Assembly (NCBI RefSeq): GCF_013373865.1
Contig: NC_050474.1
Location: 6,485,561 to 6,549,560 of the forward strand
DNA: 64,000 bases
From: Monomorium pharaonis
Lineage: Eukaryota; Arthropoda; Insecta; Hymenoptera; Formicidae
Reading direction: 5' to 3'
A program made the translations under genes and the position numbers. This document shows, piece after piece, positions 1 through 12,994 of the stretch; position 1 is the stretch's first letter; every line of letters begins with the position of its first letter. The notes under the pieces were generated by a model. That model had not been told where the DNA came from and did not search any database. It was given only the letters and a program-made list of their open reading frames with translations.

Positions 1-1640
1 TCCTATTCACTCGCTTTTATTACAAACGCGTCACATTAATCACCGGACGAAAATTATTCAATTGTCAATATGGAAGTTGCAAACACGCGAATTAATCGAA
101 GATCATCATCCAGCTGTGCGCGTGCATGTGTCTTTTAGCGCCGAGTAGAATGACCCACTGACCCGCCCCACTGATACGTGCGTGGAGACGACACGCGTAT
201 GCAACGCGTATGCATGACGCGCAGCTAATTCCGATCAAGATTTACGCTAAGATTAATAGTAACGTACGGAAGCGAAAGTGGCCGGATGTGCCAAATCGAT
301 ATGCCTTATTTCATTAATCGCAGGAAGTCGCTTCATGCCTGGTTATTATTGAGTAAATTCACTAATCGAGTTTACAAGCGGGCAAGTTAGACGAACTTTC
401 TTTTTCCATCAGATCGCGACATGTACTCATCGATTTGTGTTACATTTCCTCGTGTTTATTTCCTTGATTTTACCGCAATGCGTCAAGAATGGATGGTGAC
501 GGAACAAGGAGCGATCATTGTCACGAAGAACTTGGAAAAATAAGGGTGTTTATGCTGCCTTAAGCTGAAAAATATTCGTTCGCGGGCGAATATTTTCCAG
601 CACGTCCGTCCAAAAATTGTTAGATCGAACGAATTTACCGGTGAAGTTCGATCCTAATTATGCCACTTGTCTCGTCCGAATGGAAATAACTACGGAGCAC
701 GACTATATAGTTATTTCCATCCGGACAATAGGCATAATCTATACTATTCTTTCAAAAAGAGCAAAGTAAGGCCAACTAACCCGGACATGACAAGGTGTAC
801 CTTCAATTAACTGATCTTGCCGAGTTACTATTCGCTGGTGGCCGCTCTGCAAAATCCAATTTCCAGTTCAAAGAGTAAGAAATCGGATTCCCACCGGGAG
901 TCCGTTGGACGCGACGGCAGCGTCGCGACGTCGCGACGCGGAGCCGCGGCACTCCGACGTGCCAACTCGGGTCCTTTTTCCCGCAGCTTCCGCAGTATGA
1001 CGATCGAAGTACCCGCAGAGCGCTTTTTGCAGTTCAAACATGATCCAGCAGATAAAACTTGTCGCGCGAGAGAATCGCGCATCGAAATCCGAAGCGTGGA
1101 AATCACACCACGTATTAATTATAAACAATTAATACGCTAGACTTTTATCATGCCTGTTAAATGTTACGTTGCACGTTAATGACTGCCTCGTGAATTTTAC
1201 TCATTTTCCCTGACAATTAAAACTTGTCCATCTGATTTAATATCGCCACTTTGACAATCATGCTGCTCATTAAAGCTCCGTTCACGTTTTGCGATGAAAA
1301 TCGCGCGACATTTGTCATCGTGTTTAGAGCTTCAGTAATGCATATATGTATTTTATCAAAATATTAAAGTATGGCACATAGTGCTCTTCCTTATGTTAAC
1401 ATTTGGTCGGAACACGGAGTGTTGTAAATCTTTTATCGAGGGTCGAATTGGCGCGAATAAACTTTTCACGGGATCGTACAAAAATAATGACAGTGCGACA
1501 AGAGAGATCCTGCAATAGTAAACGCGGGGAGGACTCGCCCTCCTCTCGAGCCCTCGTTTGTTCGACGGGAAATATTTCGCAGGGCACGTAGCGGTTACGT
1601 CACGTTTAGGATAGGAAGACAGTGGGCGGTCGGAACTTAC
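1..1640. other. AT-rich non-coding DNA, probably intron of the minus-strand signal-peptide gene
   Basis: No open frame here has convincing protein character. Because the minus-strand exon at 1641-1746 ends in a clean splice donor, this stretch is inferred to be the start of the following intron, with later exons outside the window. It contains one strong hairpin (657-738), described separately. The short open frames at 817-1140 and 1396-1591 overlap on both strands, have no recognisable domains and are low in complexity. Confidence 0.5.
657..738. repeat. 82-bp near-perfect hairpin (short MITE or miRNA-like stem-loop)
   Basis: The left arm starts ATTATGCC and ends ATGGAAATAACTA. The right arm is its reverse complement apart from a two-base mismatch and a small bulge of about four or five bases near the middle. 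The loop is about 15 bases. Size and small internal bulges fit either a very short MITE or a pre-miRNA-like stem. The sequence alone does not separate these. Confidence 0.6.
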
Positions 1641-1746
1641 CGGTTTTATTCTCGAAGGAGGACGGTACGCTCTGGCAGGACGAGCAGCATAAAAGCCCCG
1701 CCAGCAGCAGCCACCTGGATAGCTCGGTCAATCTCTTCGGCGTCAT
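1641..1746 (-). CDS. First coding exon (signal peptide) of an unidentified secreted or membrane protein, partial
   Basis: On the minus strand a TTTCAG acceptor directly precedes an ATG at 1746-1744. The frame runs open for 35 codons plus one base and ends at a consensus donor (ACCG|GTAAGT, last exon base 1641). The peptide has the layout of a secretion signal: a basic start (MTPKRLTELSR), a hydrophobic core (WLLLAGLLCC) and a small-residue region (SSCQS) suited to signal peptidase, followed by a polar stretch with a possible N-glycosylation site (NKT). The start codon is the first base triplet of the exon, so the 5' untranslated exon must lie upstream at higher coordinates; 31,437 onward is one candidate. 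The rest of the protein is beyond the left edge and the family cannot be named. The splice-bordered signal peptide is what is seen; the gene identity is unknown. Confidence 0.6.
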
Positions 1747-1988
1747 CTGAAACAGCGAGAAGCGAATTAAATTAACCGCCGGATAATCGCATCAATCGCG
1801 GCCTTCTGCCCTGCTCAACGACCGCTTCGAATCAGACACCGAGATATAAATATCGATCATCATTTGCGTTGTGGGCGAGATAATCGTAAAAAAAAACATC
1901 GCGAAAGCTGTCCTGCGACGATTTTTAAATTTCATTTTGTGATATTTACTTTATATTTTTTCATCGATTTATTTTTCTAGAGAATGAA

Positions 1989-1990
<2 letters not shown>

Positions 1991-2046
<56 letters not shown>
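1991..2046. repeat. (GT)28 microsatellite
   Basis: Uninterrupted GT dinucleotide run of 56 bases. Confidence 0.97.
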
Positions 2047-2049
<3 letters not shown>

Positions 2050-2763
2050 TAGGGATATATTGCGGAGTCTATTGCTGCCTACCATCTGTCGAATTGATTT
2101 CGAGGCTATCGATTTAACGAACAGAACGCGAAAGTCGATTTACACGGGAGGGACGGGAGAAGAGACTGTGACACTTTTATTTCGAGAGACAAATAAATCT
2201 TATGTGCTTGATATTAAAAAGCCCGCGTCGTTATTTATCGAGGTACACTTTTTGCCTTGCCCACGAAACGAAGCAAAACACGATCGGTACGCGCGTACGC
2301 GCGTGTTGGTAAACGGGGGATATGACCGTGTTGCCCCACCGTGTAAAAGCTGCAACGCGACTACGCGATTGCAGAAATGTGATTAATTCGTCTAATTGGG
2401 TATCCAGAGTGCAGTTGGCCGGTGCAATCAATGGCGAGGATGATGGGCTCGACATTAATTACAAACCGTGTAAACACGCGCACGTGAAATAATATCTGCT
2501 CGACGGTGCGGAATAAAACCCGCGATATTGTCCTACGGCTAGGCATGACAATAATGGGATAAAATATTAGTTTCTACGGTAATCACGAATAACCGATTTG
2601 CTGTTTAACATTGTATGCAAAGTGTAACGACCGAAATTTCATATTAAAGCCAGCCAGATATGTTGATTATTGTTTTCGATAACGATAATATATGGATAGA
2701 TACACGAAGACGTTTTTCTCATATTCGTAGCGAAAATCCTTACGTAACATAATCCTTATGTAT

Positions 2764-2815
2764 ATAAGGATATGTGGAGATATTCAAATATAAGGATATG
2801 CGGAGATATTCAAAT
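2764..2815. repeat. Tandem duplication, 26 bp x 2
   Basis: Two adjacent copies, 2764-2789 and 2790-2815, each starting ATAAGGATATG and ending GAGATATTCAAAT, differ at one base (T versus C at unit position 12). Confidence 0.9.
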
Positions 2816-3025
2816 AAATATCTAACGTACTTCACGATTCTAAAAGCTTTCGAGCATTTTGCACATCATCGTAAATCGTCCACCGAGGCCGCGTGTGCCA
2901 AAAAGCATTATCCATACTGTCAGTCAAGTTCTTATATCCTTTTCACAACTTCTCTTGTTCCATTGCGCTGTCATGTGATTACATATATACTAAAATACAT
3001 TATAAAATGTTTTACATAGAGAACC

Positions 3026-3456
3026 TACAGGATGAGCAAAAAGTATTGGATTGATAAAATATCTTGAAAACGAAACATTGGAATTATATGTTTTCTTTTA
3101 CGTTATGTATATTAACTCTTTATTTATTAATTACTCCCCATTAAAAATTATCGAAAAATCAATCGAAATATTTTATGTTGAAATATGCCAGAATAAGGTA
3201 CATAAAATATAACTCTACTTTTACATGCAGAACAATCAGAGAATAATTAGAGAAAACATTTAAAAAAATCATGTAATTCCCTAAAAAATAACAATGACCT
3301 TTATAAGATTCTCCTTGTAAAACTCTCGAAAAATTAATTAATTAATTTTCTCGTAATCTAACTTCCTGGCAAACTTTTGTGTATAATATTTTTCTCTCGA
3401 GTACCTTGATTTTGAAATATTTTGCCGGTTCGATACTTTTTGCCGACCCCGTGTAT
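3026..3456. mobile_element. Non-autonomous Tc1/mariner-like element (MITE), diverged
   Basis: The left end (starting TACAGGATGAGCAAAAAGTA) and the reverse complement of the right end (ATACACGGGGTCGGCAAAAAG) share an inverted-repeat core GGCAAAAAGTAT / GAGCAAAAAGTAT. Similarity continues for about 45 bases inward. TA dinucleotides at both borders would fit TA target duplication. There is no transposase open frame inside, so the copy is non-autonomous. The superfamily assignment is inferred from the TA borders only. Confidence 0.6.
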
Positions 3457-4052
3457 CAGCATCTAATATTATCTCCATTTGATCAAAGAAAGCTGCTTCA
3501 AACTGAATATTTATTCAATGCATAAGGAAAGCCTCTAAAGAAACATTCAGCTAATATGTGAACGACGTAGACGTGAGTACCGTCGGATGGATTAAATATA
3601 ATTTGTATGACCCCGTCGATACGTAAGAGCGTCATGAATACGCGAGTAACTATGGATAGTATAGTTTACGGTACTTTAACGAAACGTAAAACCAGACGGA
3701 GGTGTAATAGCGACTCGATATGACTACATTTTCCGGCAAACCGGCGCACTTCGTCCGGCCATTCGAGAAATATACGAGCGAGAGTACCAATGTGTCCTTT
3801 ACGACACCGTAGAGAAGCAATCTCGATGTCTTGCAAAGTGAGGCGTCAAGACCGTTGTTAACTGTCTCCCCCCAAACCGCTCCCGTTCCGCGAGAGAGGC
3901 TGCGAGGGAGACAATTTCCGACGGGTCGTGATCTGCCCCAATCTACAGAATCGTCAAAATTGCGTTCCCACGGCCACGAAAACGCGAAAGTGCGTGGGCA
4001 CGAATTCCCCAGCCGAAATCCCCGCGTTTCCCGAAATCGGTGAACATCCCCC

Positions 4053-4072
4053 GAGAGAGAGAGAGAGAGAGA
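4053..4072. repeat. (GA)10 microsatellite
   Basis: Perfect GA run; the overlapping 123-aa open frames on both strands arise partly from this and the repeat at 4224. Confidence 0.95.
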
Positions 4073-4220
4073 ACTTCGAGAGGGAAACTGATAACGCAGT
4101 TACCGGCGAGCGAAATCTGATTAAGGAGACGCGATTGCTCGACATGCTTCGGAAATTCGGTATCGATTTTAATATCGGAGCTGCATATTTTATAGGTACA
4201 CGCAAATTCTCCGAAAATTC

Positions 4221-4223
<3 letters not shown>

Positions 4224-4261
<38 letters not shown>
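4224..4261. repeat. (AG)19 microsatellite
   Basis: Perfect AG/GA run of 38 bases in a GC-rich patch. Confidence 0.97.
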
Positions 4262-4264
<3 letters not shown>

Positions 4265-7200
4265 CATTCGGACTCTCCAACCTCCGGTTTCCATTTTAAA
4301 TTAGAATTGTACATTCGAGCACAGAATTACATGGAACGAACGACGTATTATCTTTACGCGCGCTAAAAAGTGATGATGGCTCGCACGATCGCAGCCGTAT
4401 GTTTGTGCAAGATCGAGGACAACTCCCAGGGGCTAGACGCCTCGGCGCGTTCATCGATCGACGGGAATTCGATCGTACCTGTTAACGGCCACGTCGAGAA
4501 AGTCTTTGAAGCGGGGCCAGACGCGAGCGGCCGGCTGGGTCACTGTCACTAACCGCGAAAATTATACATTCGCGTTTACACGCAGAAAGGACTCCCGCGA
4601 CTCCAATTGGCGGTGGCAGAGAAAGATGGGTGAGAGATCGTTTATCTAAATTTCTTAGACCTCACCACGTACAAAGGAAATCGGTACGCGGTATCGCTTG
4701 TGTATACGCCGTACGCACGAGCTTCGTATATTACGTACGCGTAAAGTGACAGTTTAAATATTCTTCACGTGTATTTAAGTCGAACAAGACGACGGCCTTA
4801 CGCGTGTAGCGCGACATGACATCCGTGCAAAGGTGCGCATACTAACGCTTTAATAAGTGGCTATCTATAGCTCAGAGACATCGAAGACCTGTCGTAATCT
4901 AGGAGGTAATGCACTCGCACCGGGGGAAAGTAGGATATCCTGTGAAACATAACGTCCTGTAGTCTTAGCGCGACGCTGTGCCGTGTGTGGAGCATCGATT
5001 ACAATAATTTATTAGTAAAACTGACCTCATAGCAGTTCCAAAAGTAGTTTCGTAAATTAACAAACCTATCCATCATAAAGTTATAGAGTGAAAAAATAGT
5101 TAGTTATGTGATAATAATTTAAAGCCCCGGTAGAAGACGTCAGAATTTAAGTAATATCCACTTCAGAACTTTGACATAAACCTTTGACATAAAGAAATCT
5201 TAAAGTCATAAAATTATAAAGTGCTTTTATATATATAAATATCTCGTATTCTCTTCAAATAGTTCTCATCAATTTTTCAGTGTCATTTCAAATTAAGAAA
5301 CTTAATAATTAAACTAAAATAAATTAAAAGCACCATTCAAATTTATTTCGAACATGTATTTTAGGGTGAAAAATTCAAAAATTTAATTGAATTTATACGA
5401 TAGCGTAATAAAGAATTTTATTCATAGAATAGAGTAAATTAGACTATAATTTCTCCAATAATTGCTAAATAACGTGTTCTCATAATTATTTTCAAAGATA
5501 ATCGATATTTACTGTTATTTATGTGCGTATGTATTCGAAATAACAATGTTATGAATATTATATCACGTAACGAACGTATGTAAATTGTAATGTGTAATTA
5601 TATCTTTTATTTCTTTTTCTATTTTTAAATAAATAATATGACTTTCTTTCACATACTAAACGCTATTAAAAAATAATAAAAATAAAAAAACCATCATACC
5701 CAAATTCATTCTATTTGTCTATACCTATTTAACAAATAGCTCGAAATAATATAAATAAATTTATCTCAATTATATCAGTCAATGAAATTGAAATAAAAAC
5801 CTGAGAGTGAGAAAATAAAAGAGGAAAAAAATTCAAATAGTCTCATTAATCGACTCATTAAATCAATATTGTCAATTTTTGATGCGTCGGAATGGCTAAA
5901 ATTCTGAAGCGTGTGAATGTTATCATTGTGATCGACGTTGATACTTTCACCCGCATCAGGTGCAAATGAATCAACTCGCTCTCGAGACTCATCAGCGAAT
6001 CATTTCCGCCAATCATTGACGCTGTGCACGCGTTCTCTCAAGTGGTATCACCTAATATGGCAAGCCTCAAAAACTGCCTAAAATTGTGTTGCATAATTGA
6101 AACACACTGAGACTTGTATTGTGAAAGTTATTATACTGTAAGGTAGAATTATCGAATGCGTATACCATTTACCTTTTTTTTAACTTTATCTTTTTACTTA
6201 GTATTAATTTATACATTATATGATATATACTATTTATACTATACGTGCCAAATAAACGTTGAAAATTGTAGTTTAACGTTTCAGGTATTTATTACTAGAA
6301 CGATTTAATTTTTTATCAATAGCAAATTAGTTTATTACAAGTTTCTTCACAACATGCTGCAAAAAGTATAATTTTAAGTTGCCTAAATCGTATATGTGGC
6401 TCTTTTATTATACATCGTATACCTTTAAAAATACCAAACTTATAAATTAAAATAATAAATAAGAATATAAAGAAAAATATAAGAAATTATTAATATTTAG
6501 TTCATTAATATTTTATTAAAAAAGTTTCATATTTAATAAGTAATAAATAACACTATAAAATAAAAAAAATATTAATTAAAAAATGGCTTGAATTAATTTT
6601 TGTAATTGACATATTTTTATTTATATCAATTATTCATTTCACTATTGTCACTTATATCAATTTATTACCATAATTTATAATAAACTTTATAGAGTATGAT
6701 TATTATCAGCTGAATCAATTTATCAAAATAAATTTATGAAAAATGACAACATCAATTGTAGATCGATTTTTGATTTTTTTTCTTAAACATGTTATTAGCA
6801 CGTACATAAAACAAAAAAAATGTCACCTGTAAAATTGTTATTTATATTACACATTTCTCATTAAATTTATATTTTTGTCATAATGTTTACATTAAATAAA
6901 AATATAAAATAAAGTGTTGGGCAACCGACACGCATTCGGCAACTCTGCCCTAAATTTCATTATATTCACAAATTGATGAGGTACTTCACTAAAATAACAC
7001 GTAACTCATTCCAAATGATACAAAATGCAGCTCATTAAATTCACCTCAAGTCTAAAGATAACAATCTAAATCTGAATTATGCAACATCGAAGTTTTAGGG
7101 CTCCAAAAAGTTTGTTCTGTTCCGATTAAGGGCTAAAACGTCACTACAAGCGAAGACTACAAGAAACTGGACCACGACCAAAGGGCTACGTGCCCCTTTG

Positions 7201-9311
7201 CAGGGCGGAAGCTTGCCGAAAGTTGCTTTCGTCGTATTTGCACGTGGAATCGCGGCATAACGAGACACACGTGCTAACGGTAGACGCTGCTCCGGGCGCC
7301 GATCTCCTCTCTTGAACGAGATTCTCAGAAAGAAAGAGCGAGACGATGAAAGAGGGAAAAAGGCGAAGAGAGAGGCGAAACACTCGGGCGAATGGGCAAA
7401 GGGGACCGCTTTGTGCGAAGCCGCTTTTAATATCTCGGCGACATCCGACCTTGAAGATCGAATCAGGATCACGATAGCCTCGATGATATTAGACTTTCCC
7501 GATCATGTCGACAAAACGCAAAGAAATTCCCTGACTTAGAAGCGAAGAAGTTAGAATTTAAAGATAGATAAAGGTCTTGATATTAGCGCTTTTATGACAA
7601 TTTTATCTATCTGAATATATGTATATCGGAAGATCATAAAAGACGATGTACACTTAGAGAAGGGAAATTACAATTTGAAATAGAAATTTTGACGAAAGAT
7701 TGGAGGGAATAATTCTGATACGCGAAAGCTAGAGATGTCTAAATTAATGTTAGCAGGATATAACGGCAATTTGTTATATCTTAAAAGAGTATAAGATATG
7801 TTACAATATAAAATATACTGATCTCTGTAATTATTTTAGTCCTGCGTCGTTATGGAATATTATTTTGCAATTAAATAAATCTGAAATTTTTTATGTCAGT
7901 AATGAGTTTATCCGTAATCTTCCATAAATAAATTTAAATAAAACATTGATCAAGTGAAGATTAATGCATAAATACTATAATCCTGCTTATTTTTCATACT
8001 CATGTGTACAAATATGTTGCAAACATACATTTTGTAAATATATGTTCGTATAATCAAATAGGCGTACAGCTAATTACATGCGTGAATTTATGTGAATAAG
8101 CAATAAACATCCGCTTGGAATACGGATCCGTGCGCACATCTGGTCCGCCCGCATCTCCAAGGGATCGTTAATTAATAATTAACGCATTCACGCATCACGT
8201 CTTCCTGTTCATCGTAGACGAGAGTCCGGAGGAGAGAAGAGAAAGTCACGCTTGAGATACGGGTTTCCAGCGATCGTGCAATTGATGCTAATTAATCGAG
8301 TCATTTCGACCCCTGCGATAAGACCGGTAAATATACTAAAAAATAAAACTGCGGCGAGAACTGTCGCTCACGTAGCATAATTATCGAAAAACGATGCTCG
8401 GCTTTGATCGCGCGCACTTCAATATATCTATTAAACGGAATTTAATTTACTTGTCCGGCTGAAACATTTCATCTGATACAATTCTCCGACTGCCACCGCA
8501 AAATTAAAAGAATCGACGATTGTTTAATTAAATCGGGTCGACTAAATTCATCGACGAGCAGACATTTTACGTGCAATTATTGAGCTCAAGCAGGTTATTT
8601 TCCTCGAAAAACAAACTTGAACTTTGCTCTCTCTCCACTTGGAGGGTAATTTTTTTTTTTTTTTTTTAAAGAAATGCCATAATTTCATTTTGAACTTATT
8701 AAGTGCCGACGGAAAGTTCGTCCGGCAATGAATTTCAAGCACGGATGGAACAATTCCAGCTCCGAAATTCCATAATGTCTCGCATCCTGCGAAATCGCGA
8801 ACGCCAGTGTGAAAATTCAGTCTGCGGGCGTCTCATTTTTCACCGCATCCGCCAAATACGGTTCCTCTCAGCAGCTTTACGAGTCGTCGGCTCGCTCGGG
8901 GTTAATTTATGCGTGAATAGAACGCCCAAAAGAGGGAAAGAAAACGGCCAAAGGGAAAAGAAGCGGGGGGAAAAGTGGAGACGTGAAGAATCTTCGTGGC
9001 AGAGATCGATTAAAAAGACCTCGAGAAACTATAACGTGGGCCACCGAGGTCGCAGAGCCGTCAATTAGGCATTACTGACGATGCTCTAATATGCAAATAC
9101 TCTGCTAAACCTTATATACGCTCTTTTCCATCTGAAAGAATCTCGACGGCGCTCTGGTACTTTCTCGTCGGAGAACTAAACTTATCACCACCCGGTGAAT
9201 CGAAAACGAGTGAGTAAAGTAGGAAAATGTTTCGGTAATTAACAAACTTAATCCCGAAGAGAGAACGCGGCTTAAATAAAGTAATTGACAACGTGTACCA
9301 AGTGCTTCGTA

Positions 9312-9440
9312 TTATACACTGAGAAAAATAAGTTGTTAATTTGAATAAATTTTTCAACTTGATTAAATTTATATAATTCAAATATTTATGTACTTTACTC
9401 AAATATATAAAGATTTGATTTAAAATTCAAATATTTTATG
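9312..9440. mobile_element. Truncated MITE, same family as the element at 35,274
   Basis: It begins ATACACTGAGAAAAATAAG and continues with TTAATTTGA, TTTTTCAACT and TTCAAA..TTTATG blocks in the same order as the left half of the palindromic element at 35,274-35,480. The matching right terminal repeat is not evident, so this looks like a half copy. Confidence 0.5.
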
Positions 9441-9819
9441 TTTATAAATTTCCTTGTAGTTACAAAAAAACGGCGATATTCATAAGAGCAATAATATAAG
9501 AAATAATATAGCGTATTGTGTAAAATTCTAAGATCTGTAAATTTTGAAGGAAAAAAAAACTCGTATAAAAAAATACGAGAGATATCGCCTGCAGATGTAA
9601 AGGAGCCCCGCGAACACTTTCGCGCCAATTAATACTCACTAAATGCTCAATCTTTCACGATGTGCTAATTGCAACTGCCGCTTGGCTCGTTATTAAATGA
9701 ATACCCAATGAATCACGCGTGTTTCCGACATAGATCGTTATGGGAATCAGCACACGTAAACCGCATATTATGTCGTCGACGCAGGTAAAAGTCCCGAGCG
9801 ATGCGCAATCATAAAAGGA

Positions 9820-9824
<5 letters not shown>

Positions 9825-9857
<33 letters not shown>
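9825..9857. repeat. (CT)n microsatellite
   Basis: About 33 bases of CT repeats, with further T-rich pyrimidine sequence after it. Confidence 0.95.
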
Positions 9858-9863
<6 letters not shown>

Positions 9864-10761
9864 TATATTACTTTCCTCTCTCACAGAAGCGCGTGCACAA
9901 TGTATAATTATCGTCTACATCGTTAGAAAAGTATTACGGCGGACGCGATCACACAAAGCATTTTTTCTCGATCGTTCTTCTCGGGGTCTCTTTTTTATGA
10001 AGACAAGAATCGTTATTTGATATATCTTCTCCAACGGTAATTCATTATGGCAACAATAGTAACAATTTGTATCTTACCATTTTAACATTTTAATCTCCAT
10101 GCTACGCTCATATAGACGCTGATTAATATTCATTTTATCTGACTTTCTGTCTCTCCTTAGCTAAAAAAAAGTGAGCCCAGAAGAAAATTACAGATTAATT
10201 AAGTTTTAACTTGATGTATTCGTAAATAGCGTGTGTATATTCGCGCGATCGTTACCGCGTATCGCTCGTCATTAATTTACAGACGTTAACGACGCTCGTT
10301 CTTGTCCCCGCGAGACCTATGCACGAGTTGTCGTGCAATTAACCGGATCGTATTTCCTGAGAGGAATCGAATATTCGGTGCGGACCCCAGCTGGGGTCCC
10401 GGAGAAGCGGTAAAGTTGCGATGGGACAGAAATTCGGTAAGTCCGAGCGCGGCAAGACCACCCGCCAGACACATCCCCCGCTCCCTTGGGAACCACGGTA
10501 GGTACGTTGCATGGGGGTGGGCGCACGAGGGTTAGGCGCTTCGTGTGTGAACGAAGTACCAGGCGGGCGATTCGGATTGGATCCGGTGACCACTATACTA
10601 ATTTCAGGTGCGTGGAAGCAATTATCGAGCTGTTCAACGAGCCCGCGCGCGCTCAGGTGTGACGGTCGGCCGCTCACGAGATCTGTTCAGGTAGTTTCTC
10701 GCTTTACCGGACCCGGCCGAACGCGACCGTGACTAATTTCCTTAAGGGGTTACGTACACCT

Positions 10762-10816
10762 CTCGCCTCGCCTCGCCTCGCCTCGCCTCGCCTCGCCTCG
10801 CCTCGCCTCGCCTCGC
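10762..10816. repeat. (CGCCT)n pentanucleotide tandem repeat, about 11 copies
   Basis: Consecutive CGCCT/CTCGC units lie within a CpG-rich patch. The open frame over it reads as a repeated Ser-Pro-Arg-Leu-Ala peptide, which is an artefact of the repeat. Confidence 0.95.
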
Positions 10817-12474
10817 CGCGTGCGAAACGAATGCGAACGTACATCTTCATGCTTTCCGCGGGGCCATCACATAACACGTTTCTTTCGAACGTGAGCGACC
10901 GTCATAAGGAGCGCAAAGAGGAGAGGAAGAGAGACGATACGTCTCTCGAGATTGAGCCGGCAGAATGCCGACAGAAAGATGTTGATCTAAAAGCCACGGA
11001 TCTGTCTCAGCTCTCTACATCCGAGACGTACGTTTGCGTTCGATCGATGCCGCCTTCCTTTCTAATGCGCTTCTTGCGGCCGCTCTAAGAAGAATCGGAA
11101 GACAAAATCAACTGTCTAAGTGGTGAATCGCTTCTCTAATCTTCCGGTTAAAAGAAAGAGAATTATTCTTACAAGGGAGTTCTTGTTCTCGACAGATAGA
11201 CGAGTAGGAGAGATTCTTCTACGGGCAGTGACATTTCTGAATAATTAAGTTCCCGTAAGGTAAAATTTAAATATCAAATGATTCGGAGCGTCCTTGAAAA
11301 TTATACAAGTGTATAAAATGTAGCATAAATAATATCCTAAAACAGGGGATCTTAGCTAATTTCTTAATTCTTGAGATTCTACTTTCGTAAAATATTCGAT
11401 CGCTCTGCCTTACGATGTCTCGCATTAAAATAAAAAAATAAAAAAAAATAAAAAATAAAAAAAACGATCTTTGTTCACGAGAAGTACTTCAGGTAAACGT
11501 TTAATTTTCAAACGCGAGATTCAGGTTTCGAAATCGTCAGATTTTGCACGCGCGAATCGTCCAATGTGTACACACAATTTTAACGCGGTATTCCGGACAA
11601 TCCGTTCCCCCGCGCGTCTGCCAACGAAATCTCGCTGGCCGAGAGATACGATCCGAGAGCACGAAATTCGTAATTTGGCTCGGGAACACGTGAGAATGTG
11701 TGTGCGTGTGTGTGTGTGTAGAAGAGGAGAACGCGGCGGAAACGAATTCGAGTCGAATCACGGATCGAGTATGCAACGGCGGGAAAGTAATGGCACAAAT
11801 CCGTCGCATTCTTACCGCAACGAGCTCGATAATTGGCACTTAGAACGCCAAACGTGAAGCCAAGCTGTCTCGAGCCTCAAGAGCTCGCAATTCTCGTTTC
11901 TCTCCCGTGTACGCCGATGGTGTATTAAATCTCGCGTCGAAATTGGGCGTATCTCTCGCGGTCACTTCCGCGATAAGCTCGTACGTTAATTACGCGTCGA
12001 TAAATACGACGGCGAGAGCTGCCGATAAGGAAAGAAAAGAGAGAAAAAGAAAAGGAGAGAGAGAGAGAGAGAGAGGCGCGAGGGGGCACCGAGGTTTTTC
12101 TCGGCGCGTCGTCGTCGTTTCCGTTCGATTCCACCGAAAGTCGAACGGACGTAAGTGATGGTTTCCGACGAAAATCCCCGCGGAGGAGGAATGATTTACG
12201 ATCGATTCGGGTTCGGGAAGGAAAGTCGAGCCGCGGTCTGCGCCACCGGGTCGGCTTAATGCACCGGGGCGAAACCAGTGGGAAGAGTGTGCTTTAATTA
12301 TGCACGACGTTTCTGAATTAAGGCCACTCGGCTTTATGGTGCCCGTATATACGCGAGGCGTTTTACATAATAGCTCCCTCGCGGGGTTGGAAAATAATGC
12401 GCCGAGGAGGCGAGCCGCGGTGTGGAAACTATATATGAGAACCATGAGAATCATGTGTGTGCAGCGCGCACGAT

Positions 12475-12492
12475 GCGCGCGCGCGCGCGCGC
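12475..12492. repeat. (GC)9 microsatellite
   Basis: Perfect alternating GC run. Similar runs occur at 13,976-13,994, 23,065-23,083 and 59,109-59,130. Confidence 0.95.
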
Positions 12493-12972
12493 TATATCCG
12501 CTTTCCACGCTTTCGGGACGAGAGAACTTCGACGGAGAGCTCATCTTTATCACTGTTATCGCGCGGCATAGATACTGCGGTATTATTAGCGGCATTTATA
12601 TATCGCCCCCCCCCGTGTTCTCTCTCTGTATTTTCGAATAACAATTTCGCGCGCTTATTCCATAACCTGGAAGTCACATTATACTCTCTCTCGCCCACGG
12701 GAGAAAACCGAATAAATCTCCCCTCCCCCTCTCGTGTAATTTGCGCGCGCGGCCCTCCGGATTCATCGGCGCGAGTGATTTGCGATCGAGAGAAGTTGAA
12801 GCAGATTGCGATAACAAGTTACGGTTAGGATTTATGAGTCCTATTCCCCGTGGCGTACCCGGCCGGCCCGGGGACCGAATTTGGAACTCGGGTAGATAAG
12901 TTCGCGTGTAAACGACTCCGGTGGATCGAGGCGAGGCCTCCGAGACAGCGTGGCCCCACGGGTTTCACTTTA

Positions 12973-12994
12973 TCTCTCTCTCTCTCTCTCTCTC
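12973..12994. repeat. (TC)11 microsatellite
   Basis: Perfect TC run, responsible for Arg-Glu repeats in the long minus-strand frames that cross it. Confidence 0.95.

Noticed and set aside
1991..2386. Plus-strand open frame of 131 codons beginning with Cys-Val repeats
   Set aside because: The start is the (GT)28 microsatellite; the rest shows no protein character.
11990..12595. Minus-strand open frame of 201 codons
   Set aside because: It is extended by a (GA)n tract and high GC content; the peptide has no recognisable organisation and alternative frames are equally open.
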